A stretch of DNA of 64,000 bases from JALYGY01 sp963800975 (GTDB taxonomy: Bacteria; Actinomycetota; Rubrobacteria; Rubrobacterales; Rubrobacteraceae), in the NCBI GenBank assembly GCA_963800975.1, contig CAWDDB010000008.1, positions 1,054,001 through 1,118,000 on the forward strand, written 5' to 3'. Made by a program: the position numbers and the translations under genes. Below are positions 40,539-50,100 of this stretch, in pieces. A model generated the notes under the pieces. The model searched no databases and was not told the DNA's origin. It saw only the letters and a list, made by a program, of their open reading frames with translations. Each line of letters starts with the position of its first letter. The stretch's first letter is position 1.

Positions 40539-41704
40539 CGTTTCCCCCAGGACGTAAGCTCCAGGGCGCCGGGGCTCGCCCCGACCGGCTCCAGGGAGTC
40601 GAAGTCCACCATCACGGCGTGCATCCCCAGGGCGCCCCCGGCGTAAGCCGAGAGGTTATCCGCGACCCGCCCGCACAGGAGGAAAGGAGCCCTCTCCAGA
40701 CCCGACGCCCGCCACAGCTCGTAGGCGTGGCGGGCGGTGTTGGCCCTCTTCACCTCCTCGACCAGGGCTGGCAGGCCGCCCGCCTCGGCCGTTATCTCGG
40801 CGAGGAGCGTGTTGTCCACCCTGGAGCGCGTCCAGTGGGTCATCATCACGCCCGCGGCCAGCTTGGCGAGCTTCCCCGCCATCCCGACGAAGAAGCCACG
40901 CCGCAGCCCGTTCTTGACCGCCCTCTTTATGGCCTGCCCGGTAAAGTCCCCGACCTCGACGAAGCAGACCTCCTCGAGATCAGGAAGCAGGCGCATCGCG
41001 GCCCTCTCGGTGAGGCCCCCGGTCGAGAGCACGAAGGTCTCGAGCCCCTGCGCGCCCATGACGTCCACGGCCTGCACCACGCTCGCCGCCCACGCGGCGG
41101 TCGAGAAAGGACGGACAATGCCCGTCGTCCCCAGGATCGAGATGCCGCCGACGATGCCGAGCCGGGCGTTGGTCGTTTTCTCGGCCATCTTCTCGCCGCC
41201 GGGCACGCTGATCTCGACGCGCACGCCTCGATCTTCCGGGTCGATGGCCTCCTGGATGGAGTAGGAGATCATGCGCCGCGGGACGTCGTTTATAGCCGGA
41301 CCGCCGACCGCGAGCCCCAGACCGGGCTTGGTGACCAGTCCTACCCCCTCGCCCCGATCCAGCTCGATCCCCTGCCCCCCGGTCCAGGAGACACGAACCG
41401 TGAGGTGCGCCCCGTGCGTCACGTCCGGGTCGTCACCCGCGTCCTTCACCACGACGGCCTCGGCCCAGCCGTCCCCCACCTCGCACCGCTCGACCTCGAA
41501 TGAGACGCGCCGCCCCTCGCCCTTTCCGGGCAACCTTATCTCTGCGCCGCTCTGGCGTTCTCCCGTCGACAGGGCCTTCGCCGCTGCCAGGGCCGCGGCG
41601 GCGGCGCAGGCGCCCGTGGTCCAGCCGGTCCTTAGCTTCTCGTCCCTCGCCCGCGCCATGCTCGGGGGCATGGGCGGCTCGCGCAGCTTCCTCTCAGGGG
41701 GCAT
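40535..41704 (-). CDS. cbiD: Cobalt-precorrin-5B C1-methyltransferase
   Basis: 389 aa. CbiD motifs: LRTGWTTGACAAAAALAAA, DDPDVTHGAHLTVRV, GVGLVTKPGLGLAVGGPAINDVPRRM, NARLGIVGGISILGTTGIVRPFST and FVEVGDFTGQAIKRAVKNGL. Methylates C-1 in the oxygen-independent branch; replaces CobF of the aerobic branch. The ATG overlaps the cobM end by 11 bases. Confidence 0.95.
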   Translation of the reverse strand: MPPERKLREPPMPPSMARARDEKLRTGWTTGACAAAAALAAAKALSTGERQSGAEIRLPGKGEGRRVSFEVERCEVGDGWAEAVVVKDAGDDPDVTHGAHLTVRVSWTGGQGIELDRGEGVGLVTKPGLGLAVGGPAINDVPRRMISYSIQEAIDPEDRGVRVEISVPGGEKMAEKTTNARLGIVGGISILGTTGIVRPFSTAAWAASVVQAVDVMGAQGLETFVLSTGGLTERAAMRLLPDLEEVCFVEVGDFTGQAIKRAVKNGLRRGFFVGMAGKLAKLAAGVMMTHWTRSRVDNTLLAEITAEAGGLPALVEEVKRANTARHAYELWRASGLERAPFLLCGRVADNLSAYAGGALGMHAVMVDFDSLEPVGASPGALELTSWGKR

Positions 41705-42467
41705 CTTCCCCCTCCGCCTTGCGGAACATGTGCGAAAACCGAGGGCTATAGAGGTGGGAGCGGGTGCCGCCGGCCGCGAGTCCTCTTCCGACCAGGATCA
41801 GGGCCTGCCGGGTGAACCCGGCCTCCCGGATCCTTTTTGCCAGGTCTTCCAGCCTGCACTCGATGATCTCCTCGTCCGGCCAGCTCGCCCTGTAGACGAC
41901 GGCGCACGGCGTGTCGGGGTGGTAGCCACCCTCGACCAGTTCCTCCTGCAAGGCCCGCGGACGGGCGGCGGAGAGGAAGATCGCCATGGTCGTCCCGTGG
42001 GCAGCGAACCGCCCAATGTCCTCACCCTCAGGCATCGGGGTGCGGCTCGCCCTGCGCGTCAGGATCACCGACTGCGAGACCTCCGGCACGGTCAGCTCCC
42101 GCCCGATGGCGGCAGCGGCGGCCCCGAGCGAGGAGACGCCGGGTACGATCTCCCACCGCAGCCCGATCTCCTCGCACAGCTCGACCTGCTCCATGACGGC
42201 GCCGTAGATGCTCGGGTCCCCCGAGTGGATCCTGGCCACCTCGAGGTTCTCCTCGTGCGCCCGCTCGTACAGCTCTCGAACGCCCTCGAGCGGGATGGTG
42301 GTCGACTCGACGATCTCCGCACCGGGCCGCGCGAACTCCAGAACGGCCTGGTCCACCAGGCTCCGCGCCCAGATAACGACGTCCGCCTCGCCAATTAGCC
42401 GCGCGCCCCGGATCGTCAGCAGGTCCGGCGCCCCGGGTCCCGCCCCTATGAACCAGACCTTACCCAA
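41694..42467 (-). CDS. cobM: Precorrin-4 C11-methyltransferase
   Basis: 257 aa from the TTG at 42467, overlapping the cobI stop by 8 bases. SAM-dependent tetrapyrrole methylase: VWFIGAGPGAPDLLTIRGARLI, VARIHSGDPSIYGAVMEQ, IVPGVSSLGAAAAAIGRELTVPEVSQSVILTR and HGTTMAIFLSAARP. Adds the C-11 methyl group. Length normal. The last ~20 residues (SHLYSPRFSHMFRKAEGEDAP) are family-typical. Confidence 0.94.
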   Translation of the reverse strand: MGKVWFIGAGPGAPDLLTIRGARLIGEADVVIWARSLVDQAVLEFARPGAEIVESTTIPLEGVRELYERAHEENLEVARIHSGDPSIYGAVMEQVELCEEIGLRWEIVPGVSSLGAAAAAIGRELTVPEVSQSVILTRRASRTPMPEGEDIGRFAAHGTTMAIFLSAARPRALQEELVEGGYHPDTPCAVVYRASWPDEEIIECRLEDLAKRIREAGFTRQALILVGRGLAAGGTRSHLYSPRFSHMFRKAEGEDAP

Positions 42468-43173
42468 ACTCGCGCCCCCTGCCCTTGAAGATCACCGTCG
42501 ACAGGTACGGCCCTTCGTCCCCGACAACCTCGGAGGCGTCGACCACCACTTCGTCCTCCATGCCTAACCGTGAACCATACGTCGCGCCTTCCAGTCGGCC
42601 CATTTCGGAGGCGATCTCCAGCACCTCCCGAAGCCGGCTGCCGCCCTTGTAGCACACCACCGTCTCGAACCCGGATAACGCGTCACGCAAAGCGCTTTCC
42701 CCAGCCGTAAAGGGCAAGAGCGCCAGCCTTTCGTCGCCCTCCAGGAGCACCGTACCACCACGTGAGGCCAGATCCTGCATCGCCGTGATGCCAGGCACGG
42801 TTTCGACTTCGACATCAGGTACATACTCCTTCACGGTACGGGCGAGGTAGGTGAAAGTGGAGTACACGTTCGGATCCCCGATGGTGGCGAAGGCGCAGGT
42901 CCTGTCGCGCCGAAGAGATTCGGAGATCTCTGCCGCGGCGCGCTCCCAGTTCTCTGCTCGGGCTCGGGCATCGTTGGACAGGGCGAACCGCAGGCGCCGG
43001 ACGCGGCCGAGGTCGAGGTGTGGTCGCACCACTCCCTCTGCCCGGCCGACCTCCCCCGTATCTCCGACGGGGACGAAGACCTCCGCGGCCTCGCGCAGCA
43101 CGCGCAGGGCCTTCAACGTCAGGAGCTCGGGATCGCCGGGACCGACGCCGACCCCGATCAGGCGCCCACTCAT
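42460..43173 (-). CDS. cobI: Precorrin-2 C20-methyltransferase
   Basis: 237 aa from the ATG at 43173 (ATGA overlap with cobB). Methylase motifs: LIGVGVGPGDPELLTLKALRVL, CAFATIGDPNVYSTFTYLAR, VETVPGITAMQDLASRGGTVLLEG and FETVVCYKGGSRLREVLE. Adds the C-20 methyl. The 3' third (about 42550-42850) is less GC-rich than neighbouring genes, but the protein stays in frame and complete. Confidence 0.94.
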   Translation of the reverse strand: MSGRLIGVGVGPGDPELLTLKALRVLREAAEVFVPVGDTGEVGRAEGVVRPHLDLGRVRRLRFALSNDARARAENWERAAAEISESLRRDRTCAFATIGDPNVYSTFTYLARTVKEYVPDVEVETVPGITAMQDLASRGGTVLLEGDERLALLPFTAGESALRDALSGFETVVCYKGGSRLREVLEIASEMGRLEGATYGSRLGMEDEVVVDASEVVGDEGPYLSTVIFKGRGREFG

Positions 43174-44594
43174 GCCCCCACCCCCGCGCCGGTCTTCGAT
43201 TTCGACGCGGCCCGCACGAGCCGGGCCGGAATCTGAGGCGTCGCGGCCCAGTGGAGGTGCAGGTAGCTCGCGTGCACGCTGCCGGCCACGCACCCTTCGG
43301 GTCCGCGGCCTTCGAGTTCCCAGGCCGCCCTCTCGCTTGCCGCGGGCTCGACGACCGAGTAGTGGAACTCGTGGGCCCGCACGCGAGTCCCCGCCCGGGC
43401 GATGGGCGAGTCGTGAAGCGCGCACGCCTCCCGGTAGCCCAGGGTCAGGCGGTTCGCCATCCGCGCTCGGGCGCCGAGGACCCCGCACATACGGTGCCCG
43501 TCCAGCTCTTCCGCCAGGTAGAGCAGGCCGCCGCACTCGGCGACGACCGGTTTGTCTTCGGCGGCGAAGGCGCGCACCTCGGCCTTGAGCGGCTCGTTCG
43601 CCGCCAGCGCCTCGGCGTAGGTCTCGGGGAATCCGCCGCCCAGGTAGAGGACGTCGGCGCCATCCGGGAGGCTTGCCTCGGAGGTAGGGTCGAAGAAGGC
43701 GACTTCGGCCCCCGCCCCGCGCAGCAGCTCCAGGTTCTCCTCGTACAGGAAGCTGAAGGAAGGACCTGCCGCGACCGCGACGCGCGCCGGCGGTCCCGGT
43801 TCTGGGGCTTCCGGATCCCAGGGACGCGTGCGCAGGTTGCCGGCGGAGCGGGCCAGGCGCAGGACCGCGGCGAGGTCGCAGGATCTCGAGATCGCGCCTC
43901 CCGCCGCTTCGATGGAGGCACGGGCTTCGTGGCGGCGTTCCGAGGCGGGCACGAGGCCGAGGTGCCTGTCCGGGGTGTTTATCGCGGCGTCGCGGCGCAG
44001 GACGCCGAGGACCGGTATGCCGAGAGGCGCCAGAGCGGCGCGCAGCATCCTCTCGTGGCTCGCGGAGCCTACGCGGTTCAGGATCACGCCGCCCAGGCGC
44101 AGGTCCGGGTCGAAGGCCGCGTAGCCGTGGACCATCGCTGCCACCGAGCGGGCCATCGCCGAGGCGTCCACGACGAGCACGACGGGCGCGTCCAGGAGCT
44201 TGGCCACGTGCGCGGTCGAGGCGAGCTCGCCGCCCCCGCTCTTACCGTCGAAGAGGCCCATCACGCCCTCGACGACGGCGACGTCGGCGCCATGCGCGCC
44301 GTACGCGAATAGCGGCGGGATGAGATCAGGTCCGGAGAGGAAGGCGTCGAGGTTGCGACCGGGTCGTCCGGTGGCGAGGGCGTGGTATGAAGGGTCTATG
44401 AAGTCCGGTCCGACCTTGAACGGGGCCACGCTAAGGCCCAGGCCGGAGAGCGCGAACATCAGACCCGAGGCCACGGTTGTCTTGCCCACGCCCGAGTGAG
44501 TTCCGCCTATAACTATCCGCGGCGTCGAAAGGCGCGGGAGCAGGGAGTCGTATTGCTCTTTCCGACTCCCTGGAGCAGAGCGACCCCCTACCAC
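43170..44594 (-). CDS. cobB: Cobyrinate a,c-diamide synthase
   Basis: 474 aa from the GTG at 44594, overlapping the cobO stop by 7 bases. DTB-synthase-like ATPase first (P-loop IGGTHSGVGKTTVASGLM, FKVGPDFIDPSYHALATG, VEGVMGLFDG), then a type-1 glutamine amidotransferase domain with nucleophile Cys in PVVAECGGLLYLAEEL and His near the end (HASYLHLHWAAT). Amidates a and c side chains. The first ~25 codons (SAPGSRKEQYDSLLPRLST) are not family sequence: they are encoded by a palindromic element at 44535-44569 also found in the chelatase gene. Confidence 0.93.
   Translation of the reverse strand: MVGGRSAPGSRKEQYDSLLPRLSTPRIVIGGTHSGVGKTTVASGLMFALSGLGLSVAPFKVGPDFIDPSYHALATGRPGRNLDAFLSGPDLIPPLFAYGAHGADVAVVEGVMGLFDGKSGGGELASTAHVAKLLDAPVVLVVDASAMARSVAAMVHGYAAFDPDLRLGGVILNRVGSASHERMLRAALAPLGIPVLGVLRRDAAINTPDRHLGLVPASERRHEARASIEAAGGAISRSCDLAAVLRLARSAGNLRTRPWDPEAPEPGPPARVAVAAGPSFSFLYEENLELLRGAGAEVAFFDPTSEASLPDGADVLYLGGGFPETYAEALAANEPLKAEVRAFAAEDKPVVAECGGLLYLAEELDGHRMCGVLGARARMANRLTLGYREACALHDSPIARAGTRVRAHEFHYSVVEPAASERAAWELEGRGPEGCVAGSVHASYLHLHWAATPQIPARLVRAASKSKTGAGVGA
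44535..44569. repeat. 35-nt palindromic element inside cobB
   Basis: GGAGTCG ... CGACTCC arms around an AT-containing middle. Matches 47129-47163 at 30 of 35 bases. Lies in the first codons of cobB, read in a different frame from the copy in the chelatase gene. Confidence 0.7.
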
Positions 44595-45178
44595 TCTATG
44601 CCCTTCTGTCCCCTGTAGCCCTCGTCGAAGGGGTGCTTTACCTTGCGCACCTCGCTCACGAGGTCGGAGATCTCGACCAGCTCGTCGGGCGCGTCGCGGC
44701 CGGTGATGATGACGTGCTGGAAGCCCGGACGGTTCTTCAGGGTCTCGACGACCTCAGCGGTGTCGACCCAGCCGAACTTCATCGGGTAGGTGAACTCGTC
44801 GAGCAGGAGCATGTCGTAGGTCTCGTCGGCGAGCCGCCGCTTGACCTCCTCCCAGCCCTCCCGCGCCCTGTCCGCGCTCTCGAGAAGGTCTTTCGAGGTC
44901 CACGTCCAGCCGTCGCCCATCTTGAACCAGTCTATGTTGCCGAGCGTCTGCGCGGCCTTCTGCTCCCCGACGTTCCACTTGCCGCTCTTGACGAACTGGT
45001 ACACGCCGATGCGGTAGCCGCGCGCCCAGCCGCGAAGCATGACCCCGAACGAGGCCGTGCTCTTTCCCTTCCCGTGTCCGGTGTTCACGATCAGGAGCGG
45101 ACGTTCCCTGTTGGATCTGCGTCGCAGCCTTTTCTCGCGCGGTTCCCTGGACTGCCGGGCTTCGCCGACCTCGCTCAC
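44588..45178 (-). CDS. cobO: Cob(I)yrinic acid a,c-diamide adenosyltransferase
   Basis: 196 aa from the GTG at 45178 (GTGA overlap with the chelatase). CobO/BtuR: basic N-terminus RLRRRSNRERPLL, P-loop VNTGHGKGKSTASFGVMLRGWARG, VYQFVKSGKWNVGE, GDGWTWTSKD, DMLLLDEFTYPMKFGW, HVIITGRDAPDEL and EVRKVKHPFDEGYRGQKGIEW. Transfers the adenosyl group from ATP to cobalt. Complete. Confidence 0.95.
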   Translation of the reverse strand: MSEVGEARQSREPREKRLRRRSNRERPLLIVNTGHGKGKSTASFGVMLRGWARGYRIGVYQFVKSGKWNVGEQKAAQTLGNIDWFKMGDGWTWTSKDLLESADRAREGWEEVKRRLADETYDMLLLDEFTYPMKFGWVDTAEVVETLKNRPGFQHVIITGRDAPDELVEISDLVSEVRKVKHPFDEGYRGQKGIEW

Positions 45179-47196
45179 GCCACCCGCCTCCTCTCCACAA
45201 GCTCGACCAGCGCCTCGGCCCTCAGCTCCTCGAGCCGCAGGCAGCGCGCGCCGAGCGCCTCGGCCAGCGTCCGGGCCATCCCGAGCCTGACGTATCCATC
45301 CTCGGTGTCCACCACCACGCAAGCGGCGCCCAGCCTGAGCAGGCTCACGGCGGCGGCGTGCGGGTCGGGCCCGGCGGTAGCCCGGCCGTCGGTGAGCAGC
45401 ACGATGAGGGGCCGCCTCTCCTTTTCCCGACTGCGCTCCCGCCCGACCACCTCGGCCGCCTTCTCCAGCCCGGCGGCCAGGGGGGTGCGCCCGCCGGTCG
45501 GAAGCTGCGCGAGCCGGGATGCGGCGAGATCCACGCCCGAGGTCGGCGGCAGTAGCAGCCGCGCCCCCTCGCCCCTGAACGAGACCAGGCCGACCTTGTC
45601 GCGGCGCTGGTAGGCGTCGGTTAGCAGCGAGAGCACGGCCCCCTTCACCGCGGACATCCGGCTGCGGGCTGCCATCGAGCCGCTCGCGTCGACGACGAAG
45701 AGCACGAGGTTACCCTCCCGGCCCTCCCGCACGTTCCTGCGCAGGTCTTCGCGTCGCAGGGCGAGGCCGGCCCCGACGCGGCCTCGCGCCCGCTGGTGTG
45801 GGGCGGCCGCCCGTACGGTCGCGGCCAGCGCCAGGTCCCGCGCGTCCTCGCCCACCTCGCGATCTCCGACGGGGTGCCCGTGATCCCCCACCACCCGGCT
45901 TCGCCTGCCGAGCGGACCGCCGCGCCCCTTCTCGGGTACCTCGAGGCGGGCGGGCTCGAAACCTTCCGCCGCCGAGTACGTCCGCTCCCCGGCGCCCGGC
46001 CTCGCCTCGGAAGGCTCCGGCGCGGGGCCCCGCGCGTCCTGTCCGCCACCGTCGCCCTGAGGGGCGCCGTCTCCGGGCGGGTCCGGGTCGGGGTCCTCGG
46101 GGAAGAGCTGCTCCAGCTCCTCGGGATCTATGCCCGCCTCCCCGAAGGGATCTCGCCGCCTGCGGTGCGAGAGGGCTAGGAGGGCGGCCCGGCGCACGTC
46201 CTCGGTTGCTACCACGTCTCGGGCCTCCCAGGCGGCCAGGGCCCTGGCCGCCTTGGCCGTTACCAGGTCGCCGCGCAGGCCGTCTACCCCGAGGTGCGTG
46301 CACACGGCGGCTATCTGGTGCAGGGTCTCGTCGTGCAGGAAGACGGCGGGGAGGCCTTCGCGGGCCCTCTCGATGCCGAGGGCAAGCTCCTCGTCGCTCG
46401 CCGTCCATTCGGCGGCGAAGGCGCGCGGGTCCCCTTCGTAGCGCAGGCGCCGGCGCACGATCTCCACCCTCTCGTCGGCCTCGAGGTTGCCCGAGACCTC
46501 GACGGTAACGCCGAACCGGTCGAGCAGCTGCGGCCTGAGCTCCCCCTCCTCGGGGTTCATCGTCCCCACCAGGATAAAGCGCGAAGGGTGATGCACGCTC
46601 ACGCCCTCGCGCTCGACGTGGTTCGTTCCCATCGCCGCGACGTCGAGCAGGAGGTCCACCAGGTGGTCGGAGAGCAGGTTCACCTCGTCGACGTAGAGGA
46701 CGCCGCGGTGCGCGGAGGCCAGGATCCCCGGCTCGAACGCCCTCTCCCCCTCCGTAAGCGCCCGCTCTATGTCCAGCGTACCCGTGAGCCTGTCCGTGCT
46801 CGCCCCCACGGGCAACTCGGCCAGCCGCGCCGGACGCCACTCCCAGGGCGCGCCTTCCGGGTGCGGACCCGCGGGGCATCCGGGGTTCGGGGCTCCGGGG
46901 TCGCAGGAGAACGGGCAGCCCGAGATGACCCGGATCGGTGGCAGGAGCCGGGAGAGCGCCCTCACCGCCGTAGACTTCGCGGTCCCCTTCTCTCCGCGCA
47001 CCAGGACGCCGCCGACTTCTGGGGAGACGGCGTTCAGGAGCAGGGCCAGCTTCAGGTCCTCCTGCCCGACTATCGCGGAGAAAGGGTACAAAACGGGAGT
47101 AGGGAGGCGCTCGCCTAAAGGCTCGCTTCGGGAGTAGGGAGTCGCATTGCTTTCCCCGACTCCCGACTCCCTGCTCCCGATTCCCGGTTCCTTCAC
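45175..47196 (-). CDS. Cobalt/magnesium chelatase AAA-VWA subunit (ChlI-ChlD fusion)
   Basis: 673 aa from the GTG at 47196 (GTGA overlap with cobN). AAA+ part at about 40-310: FSAIVGQEDLKLALLLNAV, GVLVRGEKGTAKSTAVRAL (Walker A), HRGVLYVDEVNLLSDHLVD (Walker B), ILVGTMNPEEGELRPQLLDRFG. An acidic Pro/Asp/Gly-rich linker follows (about 365-425), then a VWA domain with the MIDAS motif LFVVDASGSMAARSRM (about 495-510). Motor subunit that drives CobN. Codons ~5-35 derive from the palindromic repeat at 47129-47163 and flanking copies, so the N-terminus is not family sequence. Confidence 0.92.
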   Translation of the reverse strand: MKEPGIGSRESGVGESNATPYSRSEPLGERLPTPVLYPFSAIVGQEDLKLALLLNAVSPEVGGVLVRGEKGTAKSTAVRALSRLLPPIRVISGCPFSCDPGAPNPGCPAGPHPEGAPWEWRPARLAELPVGASTDRLTGTLDIERALTEGERAFEPGILASAHRGVLYVDEVNLLSDHLVDLLLDVAAMGTNHVEREGVSVHHPSRFILVGTMNPEEGELRPQLLDRFGVTVEVSGNLEADERVEIVRRRLRYEGDPRAFAAEWTASDEELALGIERAREGLPAVFLHDETLHQIAAVCTHLGVDGLRGDLVTAKAARALAAWEARDVVATEDVRRAALLALSHRRRRDPFGEAGIDPEELEQLFPEDPDPDPPGDGAPQGDGGGQDARGPAPEPSEARPGAGERTYSAAEGFEPARLEVPEKGRGGPLGRRSRVVGDHGHPVGDREVGEDARDLALAATVRAAAPHQRARGRVGAGLALRREDLRRNVREGREGNLVLFVVDASGSMAARSRMSAVKGAVLSLLTDAYQRRDKVGLVSFRGEGARLLLPPTSGVDLAASRLAQLPTGGRTPLAAGLEKAAEVVGRERSREKERRPLIVLLTDGRATAGPDPHAAAVSLLRLGAACVVVDTEDGYVRLGMARTLAEALGARCLRLEELRAEALVELVERRRVA
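47129..47163. repeat. 35-nt palindromic element inside the chelatase gene
   Basis: Arms GGAGTCG / CGACTCC. 30 of 35 bases identical to 44535-44569. Flanked by further GGGAGT/ACTCCC units, so the repeat-derived stretch extends over roughly 47095-47187. Confidence 0.7.
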
Positions 47197-50100
47197 GTAG
47201 CCTCCTCCAGCAAACCTTCGTTCTCCAGGTACGCCGCTTTGAGCGCGTCGAGGTCTTCGGGGTCGGGCTCGGACCACAGGCCGCGCTCGGCCGCCTCCAG
47301 AAGCCGCTCCCCGATGGCTCGCAGCGCCCAGGGGTTGGATTCCTGCATGAAGTCCCTTACCGTCTCGTCCAGGACGTATTTGCGGGTGACGTCGCGGTAC
47401 ATCCAGTCCTCCACGACGCCGGCCGTGGCGTCGTAGCCGAAGAGGTAGTCCACCGTGGCGGAGAGCTCGAAGGCGCCCTTGTAGCCGTGGCGCTGCATGG
47501 CTTCGATCCACTTCGGGTTCGCAACGCGCGAGCGGAAGACGCGGCGGGCCTCCTCGGAGAGGCTCCTGGTCTTCGGGCGGGAAGGGTCGGCCGAGTCCCC
47601 GATAAATGCTTTCGGGCTGCGGCCCGTGAGGGCGCGGACGGCGGCGATCATGCCCCCGTGGTACTGGAAGTAGTCGTCGGAGTCGAAGAGGTCGTGCTCG
47701 CGGTTGTCCACGTTCTTTACCGCTATCTCGGTTCGCCTGAGGTTGGACTCCATCGCCTCGCGGGCCTCCACCCCGTCGAGGTCCTTGCCGTAGGCGTAGC
47801 CGCCCCAGACGGCGTAGACCTCCGCGAGGTCCTCGTCGTCGCGCCAGTTTCGGGCGTCTATGAGCGGCAGGAGGCCGGCCCCGTAGGCGCCCGGCTTCGA
47901 GCCGAAGATGCGCGTCGTCGAGCGCCGCCCGTCCGCGCCGGAGGCCTTCTCCTCGTCTGCGTGCTTCTTGACGAAGTTCGTGTCGTGGGGCTCGTCGAGG
48001 TCTGCCACCTTGCGGACGGCCTCGTCCATCAGGGAGATCAGGTTCGGGAAAGCGTCCCTGAAAAAGCCGCTGATCCTGACCGTCACGTCTATCCGGGGGC
48101 GCCCGAGGTCTTCGGGCGGTATCACCTCGAGCCCCGTCACCCGCAGCGACTCCTCGTTCCAGGTAGGCCTCACGCCCAGGAGGGCCAGTATCTCGGCCAC
48201 GTCGTCGCCCTGCGTCCGCATCGCCGCCGTGCCCCAGACCACGATCCCGACGCTCTCGGGGTAACGTCCCTCCTCGTCGAGGTAGCGCCTCAAGAGGTCG
48301 TCCGCCAATCCCTGCCCGACCTCCCACGAGAGCCTCGAGGGGAGGGCCTTCGGATCCACGGAGTAGAAGTTGCGCCCCGTGGGCAGCACGTTCACGAGCC
48401 CGCGCGTGGGCGACCCTGAGGGCCCCGCCGGCACGTAGCCGCCCGAGAGCCCGCGCAAGAGGTTGCCCATCTCGTCCGGCGTGCGCAGGAGCCGCGGCAC
48501 GACCTCGTCGGCGGCGAAGCGAAGGGCGAGCACGACCCCTTCGTCCACCGTGCCAAGGACCTCCTCGCACACCGCTTCGGCGGCCGTCGCGTCCCAGCCC
48601 CGCTCCTCCAGCGCGAGCAGGAGGGCTTGCGCGGCCTCTTCCAGGCGGTCGAGAAGGTCAGAGGCCGTCGTCGCCGCGCCGGGGAAGCGGGAGACGAGTC
48701 CCTGCGGGGCCTCCACCCTCGAGCCGCCGTTCTCGGAGAGCAGGCGTTCGTCCAGGCCGCAGGATGCCCCGACGGCGCGCCGCAGGCCGGGGACCTCGCC
48801 GGCGCCGAGGCGCAGGATGGCGGCGAGGAGGTGGCGCAGGGGCTCGCCTTCGGGCGCCTGGCCCAGGACGTGCAGGCCGCCCCGGATAGGGAGGTCCTTT
48901 ATCTCGCAGAGGTAGCCGTCGACGTGGTTCAGGAAGTCGCCGAACTCCTCGGGCTGTTCCTCGACCCCGAGGTCCCGGTGCAGCTCCGCGTCGCGCAGGG
49001 TCTCCCAGATCCTGGCCCGTATGGCCGGCAGCTTGGAGGGGTCTAGCGTCTCCACCTGGTAGTACTCGTCGAGGAGCTGCTCGAGGCGTGCCAGGTCGTC
49101 GTAGGTCTCGGCCCGGGTCATCGGGGGGATAAGGTGATCCACGACCGTGGCGTGGGCCCGCCGCTTGGCCTGCGTCCCCTCGCCCGGGTCGTTCACGACG
49201 AATGGGTAGAAGAGCGGCACGTCGCCCAGGGCGGCGTCCGGCGCGCATGAAGACGAGAGACCGAGGGACTTACCGGGGAGCCACTCCAGGGTACCGTGCT
49301 TGCCTAGGTGTACGATCGCGTCGGCGCCGAAGTCTTCGATGATCCACCAGTACGCGGCCAGGTAATGGTGCGTCGGCGGCAGGTCCGGGTCGTGGTATAT
49401 GGCGATCGGATTCTCCCCGAAGCCCCTCGGGGGCTGGATGCCGACGAAGACGTTGCCGAAGGAGAGGCCCGCGACCACTATCTCGCTGCCGTCCACGTAG
49501 AGCTCGCCCGGCGGGGGTCCCCAGTGCTCCTCGATCCCGGCTCTCAGCTCCTCCGGAAGTTCGGCGAACCACGCCGCGTAGCGCCCGGCGTCCAGCCGTC
49601 CGGCGGCTCCCACGAGCTGATCTTCCGTGAGGAACTCGAGGTCGTGGCCCCCGGCGCCGATGAGGGCATGGATCAGGGCATCACCCTCCGCGGGGACGCC
49701 GTCGACCTCGTAGCCCGCCTCCTCCAGCTGCCGCAGCAGCCGGATCGCGCTCGCGGGTGTGTCGAGGCCGACGGCGTTGCCCACGCGCGAGTGCTTGGTC
49801 GGGTAATTGGAGAGCAGGACCGCAACCTTCTTCTGCGCGTTGGGGGCTCGCCCCAACCGGGCGAAGCGGGTCGCGAGGCGGGCGAGGCGGCGGGTGCGCT
49901 CGGGGTCGGCCTCGTAGAGGCTCAGCGGAGCCCCGACGGGGGAGGCGGCCTCCACGCTCTCCTTGAAGGAGAAGGGGACGGAGACCACCCTGCCGTCGAA
50001 CTCCGGTATGGCGACCTGCCACGCGGTGTCGAGCGGAGTGAGCCCCGCGTCGGAGCGCAGCCAGGCCGCGCGCGGGGACGTCGAGCAGATCCCCTGCACC

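Noticed and set aside
45646..46900. Long open frames antisense to the chelatase and cobN
   Set aside because: They are GC-driven shadows: Arg/Pro/Gly-rich, no motifs, while the minus-strand frames carry full domain signatures.
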